64,000 nucleotides of DNA from Gnetum montanum. Taxonomy: Eukaryota > Streptophyta > Gnetopsida > Gnetales > Gnetaceae. Position numbers and translations under genes: made by a program. The stretch spans positions 251,279 to 315,278 of the forward strand of contig MNCI01030643.1 in assembly GCA_015680685.1 (NCBI GenBank). Reading direction: 5' to 3'. Positions 35,407 to 45,804 of the stretch are shown piece after piece. Within the stretch, counting starts at the first letter, position 1; every line of letters begins with the position of its first letter. The notes under the pieces were generated by a model. It ran no database searches, was not told the DNA's origin, and was given only the letters and a program-made list of their open reading frames with translations.

Positions 35407-36128
35407 CTAATCATAAATGATCTCTTGTAAATAGCAAGAATTATTAAATGCCTACATGTGAAGTTGGGAATCAATGTTGGTATATCCTCTATAAGTTAGA
35501 ACATCAGCCATGTTAGTTCATTTAATCTTATTATTACAAACATGCTCTTGTGGAATGTAGAAAGATTAATTAAGCTCATGGTAATTATCTTAATCAAACA
35601 AAGGGGCATCATCATCATCGAATAATCCTAACAGGTGAAGATGCTAGAACTTGTAGAGGAGATCATCCTGATGGGTTCTGGATGCATTTGAATTGACAAT
35701 TCTTGATCATGGGCCTTCATATCATATTGGCCTTTTATCCTTGATGTTCACTTTCTAGTCTTACTCTTCATTTGAATGGTCAAATGAAAAGCTATAGTGG
35801 GTCTCCTCTTCTGCCATCTAGTCTCAAATCTCTTATCTCTATTGGGATTCCTAGTCATTGTACATTGGCTCCAAAGCCATGTGGAATGCATGAAACTCTT
35901 GTAATTCAAGATTGATAAGGGTCTCTTTAAGATCTCATGTCATAATCACAACTATTTTCTTTGAGAACTACCCATGAGTGTCACATCATCTTCTCACTTG
36001 TCCTAATAATAGATCAAGATAAATGATGGTAGGGTCATATCATTAGAGTGTTTAAAAATAACAAAAGCCCTTTCTTGTTTTGTTGCATTTTCTAAGATCT
36101 TTGGTAGGCTTATGGCATTATCTTCCAT
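35407..36128 (-). pseudogene. Gag-like frame of element D, N-terminal part
   Basis: Minus-strand frame beginning with a Met at 36126-36128 (MEDNAISLPKILENATKQER). It continues, with a frame change near 35900, through EEETHYSFSFDHSNEE and DDDDAPLFD.DNYHELN.SFYIP to the junction with E. It starts about 100 bp inside the PBS, the expected place for gag. I do not recognise a capsid motif; assignment rests on position. Confidence 0.45.
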
Positions 36129-36234
36129 CTTTTTCATGTTTGAAATCTACACATAACACTAAAGAAAAATACACTTGGTTTGAATAAGTGATAAGATTAA
36201 AAGTGTATAATTATTTATAGATAATTTACAAATG

Positions 36235-36266
36235 TCTTTCCTAGTAATGACACTAATGATAGGGGT
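36235..36266 (-). other. PBS and 5' LTR stub of element D
   Basis: 36235-36256 on the minus strand is an Asp-tRNA-type PBS (TTAGTGTCATTACTAGGAAAG), a decayed form of the site in G. The next bases tgataggggt are the first 10 bp of D's 5' LTR, and element F begins at 36267. The final five, ggggt, also serve as F's left target-site duplication. Confidence 0.6.
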
Positions 36267-38077
36267 TGAAACACCATAAAATTTTGGACTCCTACTTTCC
36301 ACTCACAAATTTGGCTAAGTTTAAGAATGATGACACTTTTCCAAAATTTTTCTAAGTGTTGAGACTATGCTCCCACTACTGAGACTACACTCCAAAGCAT
36401 AGTTAGCATAGTCAACACATAACTACTATTTTTGTAGAATTTTTTCAAAGTGTAAGAATAGTGATACAAGCTGCAGATTTTTCTAAGTGCTAAGCCTACA
36501 CTCTGCATTTCCAAGACTATGCTCTAAAGCATAGTCAGCATGGAACACCAGTTTTTGCAAATTTTTTTATAATTGTTGGGACTACACTCTAGAGTGTAGT
36601 CAGAGTGTAGATAATTTGGAAGTCTAGTTTCTACCAAAATTTTTCTAAGTACCTAGACTATGCTCTCCACTACTAGGACTACGCTCTAGAGCATAGTCAA
36701 CTTGTAAACACATTCTTTTTACATAATTTTTCTAACTATCAAGACTACTCTCTCATTTTCAAGACTATGCTTTAGAGCATAGTCCATCCAAAAGCCAAAT
36801 TTTGCAGATTTTTCTTTACGTGTTAAGCCTATAGTTGCTATGCTTAGGAGCGTAGTCAGCCTTCTCTAGAGCATAGTCAACCCTTAGTCACATTTTTTCA
36901 ATTTTTGGCCAAAGTTTGCTGAAGTTTGGGACTATGATTTGGAGTGTAGTCAGTGTAGATACTAAGAATTGCCTCTAAAGGCCTCCACACCTTAGCATTG
37001 GCATGTGCATTAGCTCCAGCACCTCTCCAACAATAGGATTTGTCATTTTTTCATCCCCCTTTTCCAAAAAATTGTAACTACACTCTAGAGCATAGTCCCT
37101 AAGCATAGTCTCCAAAAGTTACATTTTTTGACATGTTTTGCATTTCTTAGGTACATTTGCAGTCTTCTCCATGCAGGAGATAGTGTAGTCATAGGATCTT
37201 GGCTTCACAGACTCTGTCAGAGTAATGACACCACTCAACACCATTTGCTACACCATAGAGCATAGTTGGGATGAGCATAGTCCCAACTATCCCAAAGCGT
37301 AGTCCCAACTACCCCTCTACCATGTGGTGCCTAGTCTACAATTTGGACTAACCCTAGCCCTATAAATATTCCAATGTTCTACATTCTAGGGGTTGGAATT
37401 TGAAACATTCAGTTGGCAACTCATGCATTCAATTGGCGTTTTGGCATTTAGTACCCAAGTGCACTTGGCATTTTAGCAAACTTGAAGATAGTACTTGGCA
37501 TCATTGCACACCATCACAACACTATTGCACCTTGTAGACCACCACAACTCATAGGACACCATGGCAGCCAACCTAGCAAGCTCAAACTTCATGGTAGACA
37601 GTGGTTTTCATAGCCTAGACACCCTGAGACTATGACTATGCTACCTTCTATGCCTATTTGTACATCGTGTACTTCCTTACCTTCTCTTTATTTGTAATTA
37701 ACTATGCTTCCCTCATTTGGAGTGGTGCCGCTTTCTCTCTTACTTGCATCTTGTACATTTTTAGCATTTTCTCTTATGTTTTAGCATTCTACTCACATTT
37801 TTTTGCCATTTCTGCACATATTCATGCATTTGTGCCCTTGTTTTGCACCAAAAACCTTGACTACACTCATGCCTATAGGCACCGTGGATGTTGAAAACAC
37901 CATGAAAATCCCTCGCATTTGTTCTTCGTAACACCCTATAGGTCCCAATTTGATCGACAATACCATTTTGGGCACCTTGCCTCCATTGTCAACAAGCCCT
38001 CATGTAGATGTGGGGTCAAGGCTATACAACTAGGGACCCTTTGATGATTCCAGCCATTGACATTTTTACTTATTATA
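36267..38077 (+). repeat. 5' LTR of element F
   Basis: 1811 bp, aligned block by block with the split right copy. It contains a dense array of imperfect palindromes of the type GACTATGCTCTAGAGCATAGTC between 36360 and 37330. A TATA box TATAAATA is at 37361-37368, followed by the likely transcription start region. A hydrophobic 78-codon frame (37658-37894) lies inside the LTR and is not a gene. Confidence 0.9.
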
Positions 38078-38653
38078 GTTTCTTGTGCTAGAAGGAGGGT
38101 CATGCCAATTTCTTCGTTGGTGTTGTCTTTGCGTGCTCTCTGCACCATTGTCAGTGTAGATTCGTCCCTATTGTTGGTCTTCCCAAGACCGCACGTAACA
38201 ACCAAAGTCTTACTATTCTTCACTCTTTTATCTAGGTCTTCGTTCTTTGAGCATAGAGAGTGTAGGTATGGAGTGTAGTCTCCATACCTAGCCATTTTTC
38301 TTGTAGTTTCATACTTAGTTGATTTTTTGTAGTTTTCATACTTAGCCATTTTTATGCATTTTCACACTTAGTCATTTTTCTACATATTCTAGACTTAGCC
38401 ATTTTCTGCTATCAGTAGACTTGGTCATTTTTCTACATTTCCAGAGTTAGCTATTTTTTGTAAACAACAACTTTCACAACATGATCTATGAACATGAATC
38501 CAAATCAACCTTTTGCATTGGTGTCTAACACAGTTGACACCATCATCCACCTAAAGCATGCTACGTGAAGCCACGAATAGTATAACTTTGTTTGTGTAAA
38601 AATCCAAGTAGGATTACCCATGGATAGTCTTGACATAGAGGCAAAAAAAGACC
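38078..38653 (+). other. Leader of element F
   Basis: Non-coding leader between LTR and gag. Immediately after the LTR, gtttcttgtgctagaaggag should contain the PBS, but I could not match it to a tRNA with confidence. A short repeat tttcatacttagycatttt recurs four or five times at 38285-38460. Confidence 0.5.
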
Positions 38654-40480
38654 ATGAATGAATTCACCAGGATGGACAAGAGTATAAACCTACCTTATTC
38701 AATATCATTTCACCCATGGAGTCCTACCACTAAGTGTTCTTCCAACTCATTCATGCAAATGAGCATGATGCAGGGACAACCTACGAGGAAGCCTCACAAG
38801 AGGAGGAAGATGATTTTGAGGCCTGCTTCAAACACAAGAGCCCCCTCTACATCGTCTTCCAACAACCACTTCCTAGTACAGTTCCCCCTTAGTTCAGTTC
38901 ACCCATCCTCTTTGAGATGGTGACTATGCTAGCTCAGCCTTCCTTGCAAGCAACCGTTGCATTCGCCCAATCCTACACTCATGTTGGGGCCACCTCCCTA
39001 TCCCAAATGATTTAGGAATCCTATGTTTCACTTCTCTCCTTGGTGCCCTGTATGTCAATCCAACCCATGCACATGTGGCCTACCTTAGTCACCATACCCA
39101 TCCCTCAGCCAATGCATCAACTGCATTCATCCACTATGATGTTAAACTGGCATACTCCACAACCAACAATCCAGCCCTTCATTGTGTAAACCACACAATC
39201 CTAGCCAATGCAATTGGTTGGCACAATTTCAAGTTTGGATCAGGAATTCTAGTTGATCAAAAGCTTGACGGAGGAGATTAATTGGCTCAAATATGCCTCC
39301 TATGAAATCATCAAGGTGGTGGATTTTTACCAAGATGATCTCATAAGTTCTGTAGTCCGACCACTAACCTCCCAACTAGGGTCCTACTACTTCAACTCAC
39401 CAAGTACAACAATGAGGATGCTCTGAATGTGCACTTGGTCACATTTAGGTCTGAGTGCATGCTACTACAAGCATGACCACATGCAATCATTTGTGTCTTT
39501 CCCATGTCACTCATTGGCAAAGCCCTCAACTGGTACCATGCACTACTTAGGGCCTTAATCTCCTCCCTAGAGGACCTCCTCAGCTGGTTTGTGACATGCT
39601 TTAGGTACAACTTGAAACCTAAAGCAACCCTTAACTAGCTCATGTAGGTCAAGTAGGGGTCCCTAGAGCCCATGCCCAAATTTATCCAACCTTGGAGCTT
39701 CTCGTTACAAGAAATACAAGAGCCCATAGTAGAGACTCACCTTTTGGCCATCTTCAAGGGGGCAATTAATGACTTCATCAAGTCTAAACTGTACTACCTA
39801 GCCTTGAAGTCTCTTAGCCTAGAATTTGCACAAAAGAAGGGTGTAGAGGAGGTAGTGTAAGCTAGCAATGACTTGGCCTACATGTCCTACAAAAGAAAAA
39901 AACATGCCAGTAAGAAAAACGTAACAATGACAATAGTAGCCACAAATGTAAAGGCAACCAACTAGGGCTAGATGGCTAAGCAGCCTAAGGCCCTAGCACA
40001 CAAAGCCACCAACTCTAGCACCAACCCACCTACATCTATAGAGGCCATAGTGGAAGCCACTTCAAGGCCCCACTTTGAGTGTAAGGATCACTCAAGGTAT
40101 ACCCCATTTCAGATGAGATCCTCAGAGTTGCGGGATCAACTCTTGAAAGCTAGGAAAATCCAACATTAATAAGTGTTGGACATCACCTACCAATGACATG
40201 ATATGTACTATGAACTACTAAGGAACCTCACCTCAACACTACCAAATAAACCCCTAGTTCCTGAACACTTTAGACTGGACCAATACTATCATTACCACTA
40301 GCTATCCGGTCATACTACGAACAACTATCAGGCTTTGCAAGATGACTTGTAAAGAATGATAGAAAGGAACCAATTATGCTCGATGCAGCAAGCCAATCCA
40401 ACATAAAAAACACCCCCAACATCAAAAAATCCATCAACGTAGGTGGCCAGTATAAACTTGTGTAATAACCATTTGTGATT
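38654..40480 (+). pseudogene. Gag of element F
   Basis: Coherent plus-strand frames give an acidic N-terminal region (EEASQEEEDDFEACF near 38790) and a Pro/Gln-rich linker. A capsid part follows at about 39410-39860: FPMSLIGKALNWYHAL, EDLLSWFVTCFRYNLKPK, ETHLLAIFKGAINDFIKSKLYY. The end has a LSGHTTNNYQALQDDL stretch (about 40303-40352). The last corresponds to the GHxTEDCxxLKxxIExLI zinc-knuckle-like end of Tat gag, with cysteines lost. Stops fall mostly at Gln positions and there are frame changes. Confidence 0.75.
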
Positions 40481-40599
40481 TGAGTGCCTCCTAGCAAGGT
40501 AAGGATCCCCTCAGCCTCCATAAGCAAGAGGCCTCCGTTTGTGGTTAAAGTGCCATCATGGGCACCCACAATACTCTTTGTGGTCAGGGTCCCATAGAA

Positions 40600-40790
40600 A
40601 TCATCTACTAAGATGTTAAACTAGCAAAATTTTTCTACTAAGACATTAAACTAATAGAACCCCTCCAGTAAGATGTTAAACTAGTAAGTTGCACCAACAA
40701 CCACTAAGCAATCATTTGTCATTAAGGTGTCACAATGAGTTGGCCTTGCAACAACTGCAAAATCGCTATTTGTCATTAGGGTGTTTCAAC
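40600..40790 (+). repeat. Short repeats inside F gag-pro region
   Basis: Three copies of a ctactaagatgttaaactag motif about 39 bp apart (from 40606) are followed by atttgtcattaaggtgt-type copies (40475, 40717, 40769). They resemble the minisatellite further downstream in F and in element I. Confidence 0.6.
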
Positions 40791-41369
40791 ACATTACTCC
40801 CTCTCCTACCCAAAGCCCAATAGTGGGAAACATGTTAGTCTCTTCTCCTTTAAGGGATGACCCCATTGGTAACCCAAGTAGGCCTACCAAATGATAACGC
40901 AAGAGGCCTAACAAGCAGCTCACAACCCCCATGGTTGAAGGAAAGGCCATAATGAACAAGCCAAAATCAAACACTAGGGCCACTGCCCCTAAATAGGCTA
41001 AGTAACCTAAGCCCAAGTCCCATTTTTGAGAGATTTGTCTCTCCAACTGCATGGAGGAGGTTAAGGCCAACACAACGGTTGATGACAAGGACTTCACAGT
41101 TCCACTAACCTAGGTACAAAAAATGCTTAAGCAAAAGAAAACAACGTTGAGCTTATATGACCTAGTCATGACCTCATCTACCCACCACTAAGCACTAACC
41201 TAGATGTTGGCCTCCATTCTTGTCACGAAGGTCATCCCTATAGATGAGAATACCATTCATGTAGCCATCTTGCCTCTTGCACCATAGGAATTAGGTTCAA
41301 CATCCCTAGCCTTTCACAATGATGTAGTCAAGGTAAACCCTGAATGAGGGGAGGTCACTATAGCTCCAT

Positions 41370-42067
41370 TATCCATTAGCATACATGTTGGGTAGTGTGC
41401 CATCTACAGGGTGCACATCGATGATGGTGTAGCAACAAACGTAGTTCTATATTCCATCATCGACAAACTAGGCCTAGTAGATGATATTAGGTGAACCAAA
41501 ATTATGTGTCTAAAATCCTTTGATGGATCATGTGTCACTATCAAGGGCATGATAAAAATAGCCTTCATGGTAGGGGAGCAATTCCACACCTTTGTAGATT
41601 TCACCATCATAGAGGAGATGCTAGGCTTCAACGTAATCCTAGGCAGGCCTTCACTAGCTCAACTACAGGACATCTCCTCTCTAATCCATTAAGAAATCTA
41701 CCTTCCCTACAAAGGTGGTCAAGTTATCATCTACAATGATAATGTCTTCCCTCTGGCCATCCATCACGTTAACATGGGACAAATGTCAAAGATGGAGTTT
41801 CTTGGTGGTTTACCTACGATAACCAATGCAATGCCTAAAGCTAACATACCTAAACAAGCGGTTGAAGCCAATAGCCTCCTAGAGGACCCTAGGTCTTATG
41901 TGCCCCCTAGTCCATGCCTGATTAGGAAGAAACTACATAACCAAGATACCCCCTTGGCCAAAGATGTGCTAGGTGCCTACCCACCCCTTGCCTCCACGTG
42001 CCATGTATTTTTGGTTTTTGCTTGCATTGCCTTTGTTTATGTGTTTACATTTTTCCTTCTTACTTAG
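41370..42067 (+). pseudogene. Aspartic protease and end of gag-pro frame of element F
   Basis: Plus-strand frame reads VHIDDGVATNVVLYSIIDKLGL (41410-41475), matching the Tat protease pattern VLIDTGASVNIIP..; the catalytic triad reads DDG. It goes on with FDGSCVTIKGMIKIAFMVG..FHTFVDFTIIE and the flap/fold signature NVILGRPSLAQLQ (about 41632-41665). A YKGGQVIIYNDN..PLAIHHVN block follows. The frame runs on to LGAYPPLAS at about 41990 and ends at 42067. In Tat elements RT would come next, but none follows here. Confidence 0.78.
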
Positions 42068-42479
42068 CTTATGCATAGTTTCACTTTGTTCATTTTAGCA
42101 TACTTAGCTTATGCATTGCATTTAAAAAATTGCAAAATCCATAAAAATCAAACAATCAAAAAACTAGCAACACATACAAAATGTCCCTAAAACTAGTGGT
42201 CCATGTGGCCTAAAAAGGCCTTAAATAAGCACATGACTTTCCATAGCCTTAAACTAGCACCACACAACCCAAAATGACCTTAAAACTACCACTATGGTCC
42301 AAAATAGCCTAAAACTATCACTTTTTACATTGCTTTCCTTTCATTTATGCATTAACTTTGTTTATGATAGGTGTTTCTTGATTTTGTTTTTCTAGTTGAT
42401 CTTTGTAGGATCTTGTAGGCACACAGCATGACTAAGCATGCAGCACCATACCACATTGACATAGTAAGGTAAGAACTCA

Positions 42480-42770
42480 TTCATCATGACATTAAACTAG
42501 CATAGTAGTCTACTTTTACTATAAACTAGCACAGATTGTCCTTGGGCCATGATGCTAAAATTGGCACCCATAGCATTCGTTTGCCATGACATTAAATTGG
42601 CACAACTCATCCTTGATCATGACGTTAAACTAGCATAACAACATGTCTACTATGATGCTAAACTGGTGCATAGTAGTCTTCTAGGACTATAAACTAGTGC
42701 ATCACGGTCTGCTACGACCTTAAATTGGGTTCACAGTTTACTAGGACTTTAAACTAGCATTTTGCTAATC
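42480..42770 (+). repeat. TTAAACTAGCA minisatellite of element F
   Basis: About seven units of 35-45 bp, each with a core like ctactatgatgttaaactagca. Same sense-strand motif as two arrays in element I that flank its pol (56745-56965 and 60560-60830). Confidence 0.8.
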
Positions 42771-43820
42771 TCTTTAGAGCACTTGCCATCATTTTGGCCT
42801 TTGGAGCACTTGCTACATTATCATGCCTAGCAATTTCACTAGCTTCCTAAGCACTTGCAACTAGTTTATCCTTTCACACATTTGTAGCATCTTTGCATTT
42901 GGCATTTCACTTGCACTTCTTGTTTGTGGTTTTCTTGTCTTCTCAAAGTTGTGTTTGCAATATGAAGCCTTGGAGGCAATTGTGTAAAGGCTAGCTAAGC
43001 CACTCAAGAGTGCACATCCCCTTCACCTCATTATAGCCTATGCATATTCTTGCATTATAGTCTACACATGTCCCTTACATCCCAATATCCTCTTGCATTT
43101 CCCGCATTCCCCTACATGAACACCCTCTAATGCATATGCACTATAACACACATGGCATTCCCTCTTCACGTCAACTGTAGAACCCATGGTGGATGTAATG
43201 CAACTTGTCCCATGGGGAGCCTATGTTGGCTAGTCAAAGCCCAAGCAGATGTAATGTAACTCATCCCTAGGAGGAAACACCTATCCTATAGACGTGACAT
43301 GGTTGCATCAAAGTAAAGCCCATCTACTCAATGACCAACACCTTGTAGCTACATTTCGCAATGTGTAGAACCCAACGGTGATTTGTCCCATAGCAAAGTA
43401 AAAAGTAAAAAAAAAGGGGGGGGGGGGGGGGGGAGGTGAGGAAAGCACATCCTCAAGAAAATTGGCAACACTGCAATTTCCCAACCAACCTAGCCTTGAA
43501 TCCACTTTGGCTCTCTCATGAGCACCTCAACGAGAGGTCAACATTTTAGGGGCAAGCCACTCCATGCCATGGTCACCATCAACCATGCTGACTTTGCATC
43601 TTACATCATGAAAAATTATTTGCATTGCATCTCCATTGTTTACATTTCATCTCCCTAGCATATTGCCTACACCCTTTTCCCCAACATACCTTTATCTATA
43701 GCACTCTTGAGTGTGGTGGAACAACACCCAATCAGGTACCAGTGAGAAATGTTGATGCCATATTTGCTATGGTGTTTTGTGTTCTTTGTTAATGTCTCTT
43801 GGACCACTCCTCTAGACATC
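42771..43820 (+). other. 3' non-coding region of element F
   Basis: Mostly non-coding. A9G18 homopolymer lies at 43407-43433. Near the end, a short frame (from 43749) with LLWCFVFFVNVS and KKEGSIK runs through the PPT. Element I has a parallel LLWYFIFFVNIS...DKEGPMK stretch just before its own PPT, so the segment is conserved between the two families. Confidence 0.6.
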
Positions 43821-43836
43821 AAAAAAGAGGGATCAA
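43821..43836 (+). promoter_or_regulatory. Polypurine tract of element F
   Basis: AAAAAAGAGGGATCAA directly precedes the 3' LTR start (taaaaaacc, a decayed TGAAACACC). Element I has GACAAAGAGGGGCCAA in the same place. Confidence 0.75.
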
Positions 43837-45036
43837 TAAAAAACCATAAAATTTTGGGCTCTCACTTCCTGCCCACAAATTTGTCTAAGTGTCAAAATGA
43901 TGGCACTTTTCCAAATTTTTCTAAGTGTTGAGACTATGCTCTAGAGTGTAGTCAATGTAGTCAACACAGAACTGCTAGTTTTGTAGGATTTTTTCTAAGT
44001 GTCAAAATGATGATACAAGCTATAGATTTTTTTAAGTGTTGAGACTACACTCTCCACTACTAGGATTATGTTCTAGAGCATAATTAGCATAGTTAGCTTG
44101 GAAATATTTTTTTTTGTAGAATTTTTCTAACAGTCAAGACTACACTCTCACTATTAGGACTATGCTTTAGAGCATAGTTAGCATAGTCCATCCAGAGGCC
44201 AGATTTTGTATATTTTTCTCTAAGTGTTATGCCTACACTTACTATGCTCATGAGCATAGTCAACCTCTTCTAGATTTTAGTGAATCCTTAGCCACATTTT
44301 GTTAGCTTTTGCTAGTTTTTGACAAGATTTTGCTGAAGTTTGGGACTATGCTCCAAAGCATAGTCAGTGTAGATAGAAAGAATAGCCTTCAAAGGACCCC
44401 AAACCTTAGCATTAGTATTTTCATCAGCTTTAGCATCTCTCTAGTAATAGCATTAGTCATTTTTGCATCCCCATTTTTGCAAAAATTACAACTACATTCT
44501 ACAACATAGTCCCATGCATAGTCTCTCAAAGTTGCATTTTTTTGGAATGTTTTGCATTTCTTAAGTACATTTGTAGTCTTCTTCATGTAGAAGGTAGTGT
44601 AGTCATAGTCTCTCAGCTTCATAGACTTCATTAGAGAAATGACACCACTCAACACCATTTGCTACATCATAGAGCATAGTTGGGTTGAGTATAGTCCCAA
44701 CTACCCTAGAGCGCAGTCTCAACCACCCCTCTACCATGTGGCACCTAATTTGAAATTTGGGCTAACCTTAGCCCTATAAATATCCCAATGTTCTACATTC
44801 TAGGGGTTGGCATTTGAAGTATTCAGTTGGCAACTCTTGCATTCCATAACATTTTGGCATTTGGCACCCAAGTGCACTTGGAATTTTGGCAAACTTTGGG
44901 ATAACACTTGGCATCGTTGCACACCACCACAACATTGTTGCATCCCATAGATCACCATAGCTCATAGGACACCATGAAAACCAACCCAGTAGGCTTAGAA
45001 TTCATGGTAGACATTGATTTTTATAGCCTAGACACC
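43837..45036 (+). repeat. 3' LTR of element F, first part
   Basis: Aligned with 36267-37618: same palindrome series (gactatgctctagagtgtag near 43932, others to 44715) and TATA box TATAAAT at 44775-44781. It is cut after gcctagacacc by element G; acacc (45032-45036) is the target duplication. Confidence 0.9.
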
Positions 45037-45793
45037 TGATGAGTGGTGAGGTACCCCTACACTCAACCATACAAATATGGGCGTTACACATGCGATCCGG
45101 TCAAACTCCATAGACTAAGTGCCTCCACGCCTTATGGAACACTTAAGGTTAATCATTCATTGTCTTTCTAGACTTGTATTTGTCATGGTTGTATGGTTAA
45201 GTAAGTCTGAGGTATGTGATTTTTATATCTTTTATGTTTTATCTCCTATGCTAATGAGGGAAAGGCTGAAGAAACTAAGTAACTAGCTTTAACTAACTAT
45301 GTTCTAATGCCTAGCATCAGTATCTATCCCACTTGCTATTCACACCCTAAACCAATGCAACCTTCTAGGATTACCAAACGTAACGCACATGCTCGAAGTA
45401 GTCGTACTAAATGCACTTAACTAGGAGTGTTGAGGGTTGAGAAAGATTAATTGACTAATAAAGCATTTAAACGATTAACAATAATTAAATTCCTATTTGG
45501 CTTAGTCCATGCACTGCAAGGTTTATCCAAAATTTTGTCTTTATTTTTGTATAAAAACTTGTGCTCAGGTACAATATTTGCTCAAATAAAGATTCGTTCA
45601 CTTTGGGACTCCTACTATGGGCACATGGAAATTATTCTATCTGTGGAGAGGGTAAAACTGCCAGTGTTTTGCTAATGGTCTAGATCTAGATGGAGAAACA
45701 AGGGAGAACTGCCTCTTATTTATAGAATTTGCGATACGTTGCGATATCGCGTACACGATATCATAGGGAAGGATGCGATATCACGTCCCATCA
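45037..45793 (-). repeat. 3' LTR of element G
   Basis: Starts tgatgagtggtgaggtaccc and ends gatatcacgtcccatca. A TATA-like TATAAATAA is on the minus strand at 45717-45725, with three GATATC motifs upstream (in U3). Confidence 0.93.
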
Positions 45794-45804
45794 TACCCCC
45801 ATGA
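45794..45804 (-). promoter_or_regulatory. Polypurine tract of element G
   Basis: Minus strand TCATGGGGGTA abuts the LTR start TGATGGGACG. Confidence 0.8.

Larger units (their letters stand above)
19036..36266 (-). mobile_element. Element D: Athila-like LTR retrotransposon, host of E and F, pol mostly deleted
   Basis: Minus-strand element. Its 3' LTR is 19036-19892, followed by a TCATGGGGGTA purine tract and an extra long reading frame (20230-22870). A non-coding block shared with E and G comes next, then an integrase C terminus (about 25000-25190). Gag-like frames flank the insertion of E, and an Asp-tRNA-type PBS lies at 36235-36256. Only 10 bp of the 5' LTR remain before element F (36257-36266). 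Sequence after F (52457 on) does not visibly continue the LTR found at 19036, so pairing of the two ends is inferred from orientation, PBS, PPT and gene order, not from LTR alignment. Confidence 0.65.

Noticed and set aside
37658-37894. Small hydrophobic membrane-protein gene
   Set aside because: It lies wholly inside the 5' LTR of F and has no open counterpart in the other LTR copy.
38078-38100. Primer-binding site of F
   Set aside because: The bases after the LTR do not match a tRNA 3' end that I can name with confidence.
44389-44658. 89-codon minus-strand frame
   Set aside because: Inside the 3' LTR of F and caused by the palindrome series.
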